A DNA stretch of 64,000 nt. Origin: an uncultured Lachnospiraceae bacterium. GTDB lineage: Bacteria > Bacillota > Clostridia > Lachnospirales > Lachnospiraceae. The notes beneath the pieces were generated by a model. It ran no database searches and was not told where the DNA came from. It saw only the letters and a program-made list of their open reading frames with translations. The stretch covers positions 186,001-250,000 of the forward strand of contig CAJTMW010000003.1 of the NCBI GenBank assembly GCA_910577275.1. Reading direction: 5' to 3'. The position numbers and the translations under genes are program-made. Each line of letters opens with the position of its first letter. Positions within the stretch are counted from its first letter, which is position 1. Of the stretch, positions 35,105 through 42,815 are shown one piece after another.

Positions 35105-38100
35105 ATGATAGTTCCAGGATATTATGAGGACTTAACAGTTCTTCATAAAAATACCATGCCAAACAGGGCATACTATATCCCGGCGTCCGTGCGGATGGAC
35201 GGCATCAGGATGACAGACCGCTTTGTGCTGCTCTCGGGACAGTGGAAATTCCGCTACTTTGACAGCATTTATGACGCCAGGGAGGAATTTTTTGCGGAAG
35301 GGTATGACACGGCGGGATTTGATACGGTGACGGTGCCCGGAGTATGGCAGAATTACGGCTATGACAGGCATCAGTACACAAACACCCGTTATCCTTTCCC
35401 CATGGACCCGCCCTATGTTCCGCAGAAGAATCCCTGCGGCGAGTATGTGCGCACCTTTACCTATCACAGGGATGAAAAGGCGCCGAAAGCCTTTTTGAAC
35501 TTTGAAGGTGTGGATTCCTGCTTTTATGTATGGGTGAACGGCGATTTTGTGGGCTACAGTCAGGTTTCCCACTCCACAAGCGAGTTTGACGTGACGCAGA
35601 ATCTGCGCGAGGGAGAAAACACGCTGGCGGTGCTGGTGCTGAAATGGTGCGACGGAAGCTATATGGAGGACCAGGACAAGTTCCGCATGAGCGGTATTTT
35701 CAGGGATGTATATCTCCTTCGACGGCCCGAAGAAGGGATTTTTGATTACTTCGTAAAGGCGCAGCCCTCAGAGGATTATAAGAGCGGAAGGGTTGAAATC
35801 AGCTTTAAATATTTTAATCAGCCGGTTGACGTTAAGGTGTCTCTCTTTAACAGGGAAGGGAAGCTGGTTTCGCAGACCGGGGCAAAGGACGGGAAAGCGG
35901 TCATTGAGGTGGAAAAAGCTCATCTCTGGAACGCGGAGAATCCCTATCTTTATACGCTGGTTCTGGAGGCGGCGGGCGAAGTCATTTCCGACCAGGTTGG
36001 AATCCGTGAAATCCATGTGACGGACGGCGTTTTGTACATCAACGGCGTGAAGGTGAAGTTCCACGGGACAAACCGCCACGACAGCGACCCGGAGACGGGC
36101 TTTGTAATCAGCCCTGTGCAGCTTTTAAAGGATTTGAAGCTGATGAAGGCGCACAATATGAACGCCATCCGCACCAGCCATTACCCCAATGCGCCCTGGG
36201 CTTACCAGCTTTACGACCAGCTCGGCTTTTATGTAATTGACGAGGCGGACAATGAAAGCCATGGGACTATCGACGTTTACGCAAAGGAACTGACGACGGA
36301 GGAAAAGGTAAAGTGCTGGAACGAGATGGTGGAAAAGGGACGCGAGGATATGTTTATGCGGAACCCGGATTTTGCCGTCAGATTTGAGCATTGGAGCGAG
36401 GCGATTTCGGATAACCCCGAATTTACTCCGTCCACTGTTGACAGGACGCAGCGCTGCGTGGAGAGAGATAAGAACAGGCCCTGCGTGGTTATCTGGTCTA
36501 TGGGAAATGAATGCGCTTACGGCTGTACCTTTGAGGAAGCCCTTGCGTGGACGAAAGAATTTGATTCCACCCGTCTGACGCACTACGAGAGCGCCCTTTA
36601 CACCACAAAGAAACGTAAATATAATTTTGATAATCTGGATACCTACAGCCGGATGTATCCGACTCTTGACGAAATTCATGCTTACTTTAAGAAGGATGGC
36701 ACAAAGCCCTTTATCATGTGCGAATACTGCCATGCCATGGGCAACGGCCCCGGCGATTTGGAGGACTATTTCCAGGTGGTTGACAGCTATGACGGCGCCT
36801 GCGGCGGCTTTATGTGGGAGTGGTGCGACCATGCCATCGACATGGGCAAAACAATAAACGGGAAAAAGATGTACGCATACGGCGGCGACCATAACGAGCA
36901 TCCCAACGACGGCAATTTCTGCATGGACGGTCTGGTGTATCCCGACAGAACCCCTCATACCGGGCTTTTGGAGTTTAAAAATGTGTACCGCCCGGCAAGA
37001 GTGACGGCCTTTGACCAGGAAAAGAAGGAAATCACTCTTAGGAATTACATGGATTTCACAAATTTGAAGGATTACTTAACCGTGGCATACGAAGTGCTCT
37101 GCGACGGCGTTTCCGTGGAGAGCGGCGTAATTGACAGCGAGGAGCTTTTGAATATCCCGGCACACGGAGAGAGGGCTGTTCCCGCCTCCTTTACGGTTCC
37201 GGCTGAGGGAAAATGCTGTTTGAAGGTTTCCTATCTCTTAAAGGATGGGGACGCCGTTCTGAATGCAGGCCATTTGCTTGGCTTTGAGGAAGTGGAGCTG
37301 GCAAACGCGCAGAGACAGAACCGGAAGGTAAAAGAGCTCTTTGCAACAGGCGGCGGGACGGCCGATTTCCGGGTGGAGGAGGAAGACGCGGAAGTTACCG
37401 TTTCCACACCGGCATTTACCTATGTGTATGATAAGCTGACAGGTCTCTTTAAGGAAATGGTATACGGGAACCGTAATCTGTTAGAGCAGCCCATGGAGTT
37501 TAATGTGTGGAGAGCGCCTACAGACAATGACCGCAATATCAAGGAGGAGTGGAGAAAGGCGCAGTACGACCGCACGGTTACGAGGGCATATGAGACGGAG
37601 GTTACGGCCGGGACGGATAAGGTGGTTATCGAAACGACGCTTTCCATATCCGCCGTTTATATCCAGAGAATTTTAAATATCAGAGCGCTCTGGACAATCC
37701 TGCCAAACGGAGCGGTGGACGTGGATTTGAAGGTGGAAAAGAATCCAATATTCCCGTTCCTCCCCAGATTCGGACTGCGCCTGTTCCTTCCGAAGTCTAT
37801 GGCAAAGGCAACCTACTGCGGAATCGGACCAAAGGAAAGCTATATCGACAAGAGACGCGCCGGTTACCACGGAGTTTTTGATTCCAGCATCAGGGAAATG
37901 CATGAGGACTATATCAGGCCGCAGGAAAACGGAAGCCACTTTGACTGCGATTACGTAATTTTGCAGGGCGGAGGGGCGGCCCTTACCGTGGCAGGCGAGG
38001 AGACCTTCTCCTTTAACGCATCCGTTTATACTCAGGAGGAGCTCACGGAAAAGGCGCATAACTATGAACTGGAGGAGTCGCCGTATACTGTGCTCTGCGT

Positions 38101-38218
38101 GGATTACCGTCAGAGCGGTATCGGCTCTAATAGCTGCGGGCCGATGCTGGCGGAGGAGTATCAGCTAAATGAGGAGGAATTTGAATTCAGGGTGCGGTTT
38201 GTGCCTGAGCGCGTATAA
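35105..38218 (+). CDS. lacZ: GH2 beta-galactosidase (LacZ type)
   Basis: Cytoplasmic enzyme of 1037 residues with the five-domain LacZ plan. The N-terminal jelly roll includes VPGVWQNYGYDRHQYTNTRYPFP and GEYVRTF. The TIM barrel has the acid/base E469 in IWSMGNE and the nucleophile E540 in IMCEYCHAMGN. The C-terminal beta-sandwich holds WRAPTDND. AAGGAGG sits eight bases before ATG 35105. Upstream is a TATAAT at 35007-35012 with no good -35 element, which fits dependence on the divergent AraC regulator. Length and motifs match the family fully. Confidence 0.96.
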   Translation: MIVPGYYEDLTVLHKNTMPNRAYYIPASVRMDGIRMTDRFVLLSGQWKFRYFDSIYDAREEFFAEGYDTAGFDTVTVPGVWQNYGYDRHQYTNTRYPFPMDPPYVPQKNPCGEYVRTFTYHRDEKAPKAFLNFEGVDSCFYVWVNGDFVGYSQVSHSTSEFDVTQNLREGENTLAVLVLKWCDGSYMEDQDKFRMSGIFRDVYLLRRPEEGIFDYFVKAQPSEDYKSGRVEISFKYFNQPVDVKVSLFNREGKLVSQTGAKDGKAVIEVEKAHLWNAENPYLYTLVLEAAGEVISDQVGIREIHVTDGVLYINGVKVKFHGTNRHDSDPETGFVISPVQLLKDLKLMKAHNMNAIRTSHYPNAPWAYQLYDQLGFYVIDEADNESHGTIDVYAKELTTEEKVKCWNEMVEKGREDMFMRNPDFAVRFEHWSEAISDNPEFTPSTVDRTQRCVERDKNRPCVVIWSMGNECAYGCTFEEALAWTKEFDSTRLTHYESALYTTKKRKYNFDNLDTYSRMYPTLDEIHAYFKKDGTKPFIMCEYCHAMGNGPGDLEDYFQVVDSYDGACGGFMWEWCDHAIDMGKTINGKKMYAYGGDHNEHPNDGNFCMDGLVYPDRTPHTGLLEFKNVYRPARVTAFDQEKKEITLRNYMDFTNLKDYLTVAYEVLCDGVSVESGVIDSEELLNIPAHGERAVPASFTVPAEGKCCLKVSYLLKDGDAVLNAGHLLGFEEVELANAQRQNRKVKELFATGGGTADFRVEEEDAEVTVSTPAFTYVYDKLTGLFKEMVYGNRNLLEQPMEFNVWRAPTDNDRNIKEEWRKAQYDRTVTRAYETEVTAGTDKVVIETTLSISAVYIQRILNIRALWTILPNGAVDVDLKVEKNPIFPFLPRFGLRLFLPKSMAKATYCGIGPKESYIDKRRAGYHGVFDSSIREMHEDYIRPQENGSHFDCDYVILQGGGAALTVAGEETFSFNASVYTQEELTEKAHNYELEESPYTVLCVDYRQSGIGSNSCGPMLAEEYQLNEEEFEFRVRFVPERV

Positions 38219-38296
38219 AGAGAAAACATGGTTTTTTGCCGCAGCAAGGTAAAAGACTTTCACAGGGTAATTTCTTTATTACATGATTCTCATTCA

Positions 38297-38362
38297 TTGT
38301 AAATTGAAAGGAAATCCGTTATACTTAAAAGCATGTAAATGTTTTAGTATAACGGATTTTTT
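38297..38362 (+). terminator. Terminator of the GH2 gene overlapping a promoter for the HAD gene
   Basis: A perfect 14-bp stem AAATCCGTTATACT (38312-38325)/AGTATAACGGATTT (38346-38359) with TTT after it. The left arm also contains a -10 TATACT (38320-38325), with TTGTAA (38297-38302) 17 bp upstream, so the same bases may serve as promoter for the next gene. Confidence 0.7.
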
Positions 38363-38397
38363 ATAAGGAAAATATATTGCATTGACGGGAAGAACAT

Positions 38398-39234
38398 ATG
38401 ATAAAACTGATAATTACTGATTTGGACGATACGCTGTATTCGTGGATTGGCTTTTACATACCGGCATTTTATGAGATGGCGGAGGAGCTTTCCTCCCTGC
38501 TCGGGGTTCCTGTAGACAAAATTATCGGGGAATTTCAGGAGATTCACAGGAAAGCCGGGAGCGTGGAACCGCCCTTTGGCGCCGTGGAGCTGCCTTCCGC
38601 GAGGGAGCGGTTTGCAGAAGCCACAGAGGAGGAAATCAGGGAGAAGTTAGACCCGGCGTTTCACCGGTTTAACTCGGAGCGTAAAAGGCTGCTGAAACTG
38701 TATCCGGGAGTGGAGGATACTTTAAAATATCTGTCGGAGATGGGAATCACGATTGTAGGCTATACGGAATCAGCAGAAGAAAACGGCTATTATAGGCTGG
38801 AGAGGCTGGGGATTGCCGATTATTTTAAGGATGTTTATGTTTCCGATAGTTATGACGGGCGGCCGATGAAAAAGGAGACCTCTCCCAGGACGCATGTTGT
38901 GCATGAGAAAAAACCAAATCCTGATTTAATAATTGAAATCTGCGAAAAGGAGGGGATTTCTCCCGCCGAAACCATTTACATAGGCGACAGCCTTTCCAAG
39001 GATATGCTGATGGCGAGGAAAGCGGGCGTAAGGTCTGTATGGTGCCGTATCCCGACAGATAATCCTCCGGGACTCTATGAAAAGCTGATGAGGATTTCCC
39101 ACTGGTCGAAAGAAGATTGTGAAAGGGAAGAACAGTACAAAAGGGAATGGGAGGAAAAGGGATATACGCCGGATTTTACGGTTACGGATTTCAGACAGCT
39201 TAAGGATATTATTGATATTATTGGTCAGTGCTGA
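38398..39234 (+). CDS. HAD-superfamily hydrolase
   Basis: A 278-residue phosphatase-type protein. Motif I is DLDDTLY at residues 8-14, motif II is the Thr/Ser in VGYTES, and the C-terminal motif IV region is IYIGDSLSKD with a lysine-bearing motif III between. The cap is helical and inserted after motif I. The ribosome site before ATG 38398 is weak. The last codons overlap the first unit of a 23-bp tandem repeat. The substrate is unknown; the context gives no clue. Confidence 0.85.
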   Translation: MIKLIITDLDDTLYSWIGFYIPAFYEMAEELSSLLGVPVDKIIGEFQEIHRKAGSVEPPFGAVELPSARERFAEATEEEIREKLDPAFHRFNSERKRLLKLYPGVEDTLKYLSEMGITIVGYTESAEENGYYRLERLGIADYFKDVYVSDSYDGRPMKKETSPRTHVVHEKKPNPDLIIEICEKEGISPAETIYIGDSLSKDMLMARKAGVRSVWCRIPTDNPPGLYEKLMRISHWSKEDCEREEQYKREWEEKGYTPDFTVTDFRQLKDIIDIIGQC

Positions 39235-39317
39235 CAGGCGTTATCTGCCGGTGCTGACAGGCATTATCTGCTGGTGCTGACAGGTGCTATCTGCCGGTGC
39301 TGCCGGAGATTCTGTGC
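39226..39317. repeat. 23-bp tandem repeat, about four units
   Basis: Unit 1 is 39226-39248, unit 2 is 39249-39271, unit 3 is 39272-39294 and a decayed unit 4 is 39295-39317. The shared core is GTGCTGACAGG followed by a variable base and TATCTGC. It starts in the last codons of the HAD gene and runs into the intergenic gap. Confidence 0.85.
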
Positions 39318-39408
39318 CGGCGCTGCCGAAAACGGAGAGGCCGGGGGACAATATTTGCAGGCAATATCTATAGAAACATGATACCACAGGAAGGAGAAAG
39401 GATTCATT

Positions 39409-40620
39409 ATGAAGTACGATTTTACATCAATTATGGACAGGCGCGGAATGGACGCCATGGCAGTAGACGGTCCCTTAAAGGGCGAGGGAAGCTTTGGCAA
39501 TATGAAGCCGAAGGAAGGCTTTGACCTGATACCCATGTGGGTGGCGGATATGAATTTCCCCACGGTTCCGACGGTGCCCGAGGCGATTATCGAGAGGACC
39601 AGGCATACGGCTTACGGCTATTTTGAGCCGAGGGATGAATATTTTGATTCTATTATCAGCTGGCACGAAAAACGAAACGGCGTGACGGGACTTACCAGAG
39701 ACTGCATCGGGTATGAAAACGGCGTGCTGGGCGGCGTGGTATCTGTCCTTGACGCCTTTTCCGCACCGGGCGATGGAGTGCTGCTCCACAGTCCCACCTA
39801 TATAGGCTTTACCCACTGCATTTCAGACTGCGGGAGAAAAATTATCCACAGCCCTTTAAAGCTTGACGAAAACGGCGTCTGGCGCATGGATTATGCGGAT
39901 ATGGACGCGAAGATTAAGGAAAACAAAATTCATGTGGTGGTTTTCTGCAGTCCTCACAACCCTTGCGGACGCGTCTGGGAAAAGGAGGAAATCGAAAAGG
40001 CGATGGAGGTTTACCGTGCCAATGACTGTGTGGTGATTTCGGATGAAATCTGGTCGGATATCATTCTCAACGGAAATCGTCATATCCCGACACAGGCGGT
40101 CAGCGAGGACGCAAGGAACAGGACAGTTGCGCTGTATGCGCCCTCAAAGACCTTCAATCTGGCAGGGCTGATTGGTTCTTATCATATTATATACAATAAA
40201 TATCTGCGCGAGCGCGTGGAGGCGCAGGGAAGCAAATCCCATTACAATTCCATGAATGTGCTCAGTATGCATGCGCTGATTGGCGCTTACAAGCCGGAAG
40301 GCCATGAGTGGGTGGACGAGCTGCGGCAGGTGCTCAGTGAAAATATAAATTACGCATGTGATTTTATTGCTGAGAATTTCCCGGGCGTACAGGTGGCGAA
40401 GCCGGAGGGAACCTATATGCTGTTTATCGACTGTACGGAATGGCTGAAGGCTCACGGGAAAACCATAGACGAGCTGGAACAGGCCGGATGGGACGTGGGC
40501 GTCGCCTGGCAGGACGGAAGAATGTTCCATGGAGAGAATTCCATCCGCATTAATCTTGCATTGCCTCACCAGAGGGTGAAGGAAGCCTTTGAGAGAATGA
40601 AGAAATATGTATTTTGTTAG
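39409..40620 (+). CDS. MalY/PatB-family aminotransferase (C-S lyase type)
   Basis: PLP-dependent fold-type I enzyme of 403 residues. It opens with the family motif region LIPMWVADMNFPT, has the cofactor-binding FCSPHNPCGRVW and SDEIWSD, and the Schiff-base lysine K247 in APSKTFNLAGL. HGENSIRINLALP near the end binds the substrate carboxylate. PatB/MalY proteins cleave cystathionine or cysteine and often regulate maltose genes in enterics; here a C-S lyase role is the safer reading. Strong AGGAAGGAG precedes ATG 39409. Confidence 0.92.
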   Translation: MKYDFTSIMDRRGMDAMAVDGPLKGEGSFGNMKPKEGFDLIPMWVADMNFPTVPTVPEAIIERTRHTAYGYFEPRDEYFDSIISWHEKRNGVTGLTRDCIGYENGVLGGVVSVLDAFSAPGDGVLLHSPTYIGFTHCISDCGRKIIHSPLKLDENGVWRMDYADMDAKIKENKIHVVVFCSPHNPCGRVWEKEEIEKAMEVYRANDCVVISDEIWSDIILNGNRHIPTQAVSEDARNRTVALYAPSKTFNLAGLIGSYHIIYNKYLRERVEAQGSKSHYNSMNVLSMHALIGAYKPEGHEWVDELRQVLSENINYACDFIAENFPGVQVAKPEGTYMLFIDCTEWLKAHGKTIDELEQAGWDVGVAWQDGRMFHGENSIRINLALPHQRVKEAFERMKKYVFC

Positions 40621-40629
40621 TGGGAATGG

Positions 40630-40655
40630 AGGGCTGTCTGCGGACGGCCCTTTTT
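40630..40655 (+). terminator. Terminator of the PatB-like gene
   Basis: Stem GGGCTGTC (40631-40638)/GACGGCCC (40643-40650) with one G-T pair and a 4-nt loop, followed by TTTTT. Confidence 0.85.
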
Positions 40656-40662
40656 ATGCGCA

Positions 40663-40908
40663 GGGGCGCACAGAGGAAGTTGCTGCTTGCGCAGCGTGCG
40701 CCCCGCGCGGCGAGCAGGGGAAAAGAACTTTCCCCTACTCGATTGGGGTGAAAGCGCGGTGACACGCGCTTAAAAGCACGGAGAAATATTTCGGCTGACA
40801 CCCTTTCTGACTCCGCATATGTTCACGGAACCCCAAAATGGATTTTCGTGGGTAAGGGCAACTGCCGGTTGACATATTGCCTGATATAACTGGTGGATAG
40901 GCAACCGG
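40663..40908. other. Gene-free GC-rich region with a row of perfect hairpins
   Basis: Successive stems are GGGGCGCAC (40663-40671)/GTGCGCCCC (40696-40704) enclosing GCTGC/GCAGC (40682-40695); AGGGGAAA (40716-40723)/TTTCCCCT (40729-40736), extended by CGAG/CTCG; and AAGCGCG (40752-40758)/CGCGCTT (40765-40771). Near 40865-40908, CCGGTT and TTGCCT compete for AGGCAACCGG ahead of a T run. No convincing open frame covers it. Confidence 0.65.
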
Positions 40909-40999
40909 TATTTTTGTTAAAATGCAGTATATCACCGGACAGACATTTGCGGAATCAGTCCCCATGGAATATGTCTGTTCAAAAAAAGGAGGCGTCATC

Positions 41000-41641
41000 A
41001 TGACCATAGCAGACAGAATACAGTCGTTGAGAAAAGCAAAAGGAATATCACAGGAGGAGCTGGCGGATAAAATAGGAGTAAGCCGGCAGGCGGTTTCCAA
41101 ATGGGAAAGCGAGCAAAGCAGCCCCGATTTGGAGAAAGTAATTTTACTGAGCGATTACTTTGAAGTGACAACGGATTTTTTATTAAAAGGAATTGAACCG
41201 ACGGCGGAAGTCAGGGAAAAGGAGGGGCAGGACGCGGGAATTTATGCAGCAGTCGGTACGGCTTTCAATTTTATCGGGCTGGTAACTGCAATCATGATTT
41301 GGATAGAGGAGCAGACTGCAAATGCAGTCGCTGTGGGTTTCATTTTGATTGCATTTGGATGTATGATTTATGTAATCGGCCAGATTGTGGGCGGGCGGAA
41401 GGAAAAGGCGAAAAAATGGTTTCTTATGATAAACCCCTGGATTATTCTTTTAATGCCGGTTACCAGCGCGTTTAATTTTATAGACGGAACAATTCACGGT
41501 TCCTGGTGGACGTTCAGCCCGTTTCCGCAGCTTTATATGCAGAATTCGTTTGTAATGGTTGGTCTGTGCTGGCTGTGTTATATCGGGATTTGCATTTTAG
41601 TTGATATTGTTGTTGTGAAGAAAGTCTTCTGTAGGCAATAG
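41000..41641 (+). CDS. XRE-family regulator with C-terminal membrane segments
   Basis: A 213-residue protein. The N-terminal helix-turn-helix RIQSLRKAKGISQEELADKIGVSRQAVSKWESEQSSPDLEKVI (residues 5-47) is a standard Cro/CI fold. About four hydrophobic helices occupy the rest, for example near residues 85-105 and 110-130. Such membrane-tethered XRE proteins are common in Clostridia and may sense envelope state. ATG 41000 has AAAGGAGG at good spacing; an upstream frame from 40922 is not needed. A terminator-like hairpin precedes it. Confidence 0.88.
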   Translation: MTIADRIQSLRKAKGISQEELADKIGVSRQAVSKWESEQSSPDLEKVILLSDYFEVTTDFLLKGIEPTAEVREKEGQDAGIYAAVGTAFNFIGLVTAIMIWIEEQTANAVAVGFILIAFGCMIYVIGQIVGGRKEKAKKWFLMINPWIILLMPVTSAFNFIDGTIHGSWWTFSPFPQLYMQNSFVMVGLCWLCYIGICILVDIVVVKKVFCRQ

Positions 41642-41656
41642 CAACGGTACTATGCC

Positions 41657-41705
41657 AAAACTCCGCTGCAGGGGGATAAGTTTTATTCCCCTGTATGCGG
41701 GTTTT
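41657..41705. terminator. Bidirectional terminator between convergent genes
   Basis: An imperfect long stem with arms CAAAACTCCGCTGCAGGGG and CCCCTGTATGCGGGTTTTG, A-rich on the left and T-rich on the right. It lies between the XRE gene and the convergent Rpn nuclease gene. Confidence 0.7.
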
Positions 41706-41785
41706 GAAAGCATAAGCCTGACTTTCTACCGTTAGCTGGCTTCCCTGCTTAATGGTGGCAATACTAAATTTTCCACGTTATCGTT

Positions 41786-42715
41786 TTACACTGTTTGAAG
41801 TCCGGCGAGCTGTTCTACTTCTGAAACACTAAGACCAGCATCTTCTGCAATTTCTTCGATTGTCATTTTTCCTCTTTTTAGCATCCTAAGTGCCGTTTCC
41901 TTTTTCGTTTCGCTAATTCCCTCACTTTTTCCCTGATTTAAAATGGTTCTTGCACTTGTTTCAATCAATGCTCCACTCATCATATCACCTACGCCTTTCT
42001 GCACATTCTTGTATTTCTGTGCAATCTCTTTAATCACATCGCCGGAAAGCTCTATGATTGTGCGTTTGTCAAACGCCCCAATCACTCCGCGCTGTTCCAG
42101 TCCGTCAAGTCTTTCCAAAATAACCTGATACTCTGCTTTCAGTTTTTTCAATTTCTGCTCGTTACTATTATACTCTGGAAAGCTGTTCTCATGTGAAAAA
42201 ATATAAAACGGGATTAACATCAGCAGGCGTTTTTCAAAAATATCGTCAAGCGAATACTTCTGCACCTTCATAATCGGCACATCATACTGAACTGTTCCGC
42301 CCGGTGTGACAATCACATATTTCATTTTATCCGGTGTCTTTTTGTAAGTGCGGAGATAGAGAACCGCCGTATTGGGAAATGTCACAGTCAGTGTTTCCTC
42401 TGTGACCTCGCCCTCATCAAGAGCTATCTGTGCATCGTATTCAAAAAGCCTTATGGTGATTCTTCCGTCCGGTAAGCTGCTTTCGCACTCAACATGGTAT
42501 TTCTTTGGCACATCACCGAAAACCGTAAAATTTGTATCCGTAATTCGTTCTTTGCCTGCCTCGTCCTGCTGGTCTAAAAAATGTTCATTGGGGAAAAAAC
42601 GGATTTCTTCGTCACCTGTATATGATTCATCGAAAATTTCATTGATTACAGGGATAATCAGCTTCCGGCAGTCATTTAATATTGTCCGGAATGCCCCATC
42701 ATATATATTTGCCAT
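41786..42715 (-). CDS. Rpn/PD-(D/E)XK nuclease family protein
   Basis: A 309-residue protein of the recombination-promoting nuclease/putative transposase group. The N-terminus MANIYDGAFRTILNDCRKLIIPVINEIF is typical. The nuclease core is RITDTNFTVFG...KKYHVECESS, with D and E-x-E candidates for the metal site. A hydrophobic segment RLLMLIPFYIF follows, then coiled, charged C-terminal helices ending in a helix-turn-helix-like MTIEEIAEDAGLSVSEVEQLAG. Family members cut DNA and raise RecA-independent recombination; many are multi-copy and mobile-associated. No terminal inverted repeats were found, so this is not called an insertion element. Confidence 0.85.
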   Translation of the reverse strand: MANIYDGAFRTILNDCRKLIIPVINEIFDESYTGDEEIRFFPNEHFLDQQDEAGKERITDTNFTVFGDVPKKYHVECESSLPDGRITIRLFEYDAQIALDEGEVTEETLTVTFPNTAVLYLRTYKKTPDKMKYVIVTPGGTVQYDVPIMKVQKYSLDDIFEKRLLMLIPFYIFSHENSFPEYNSNEQKLKKLKAEYQVILERLDGLEQRGVIGAFDKRTIIELSGDVIKEIAQKYKNVQKGVGDMMSGALIETSARTILNQGKSEGISETKKETALRMLKRGKMTIEEIAEDAGLSVSEVEQLAGLQTV

Positions 42716-42743
42716 ATCTTATTGTCTTCCTTTTTGTGTCTTT

Positions 42744-42772
42744 ATCATATCATTTTTTTACCCTGAATTCAA
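42744..42772 (-). promoter_or_regulatory. Sigma-A promoter of the Rpn gene
   Basis: Read on the minus strand: TTGAAT (42767-42772), a 17-bp spacer and TATGAT (42744-42749), about 30 bp before the ATG at 42715. Confidence 0.7.
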
Positions 42773-42815
42773 TAATTTCACAGCCTTTCGATTTTACGCA
42801 TAAAAGGTGTCAGTA

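Noticed and set aside
39226..39317. Possible CRISPR array
   Set aside because: The units are directly adjacent with no unique spacers, so it is a simple tandem repeat.
41786..42715. Possible insertion sequence based on the Rpn/transposase-like gene
   Set aside because: No terminal inverted repeats or target duplication were seen around it; only the family resemblance supports mobility.
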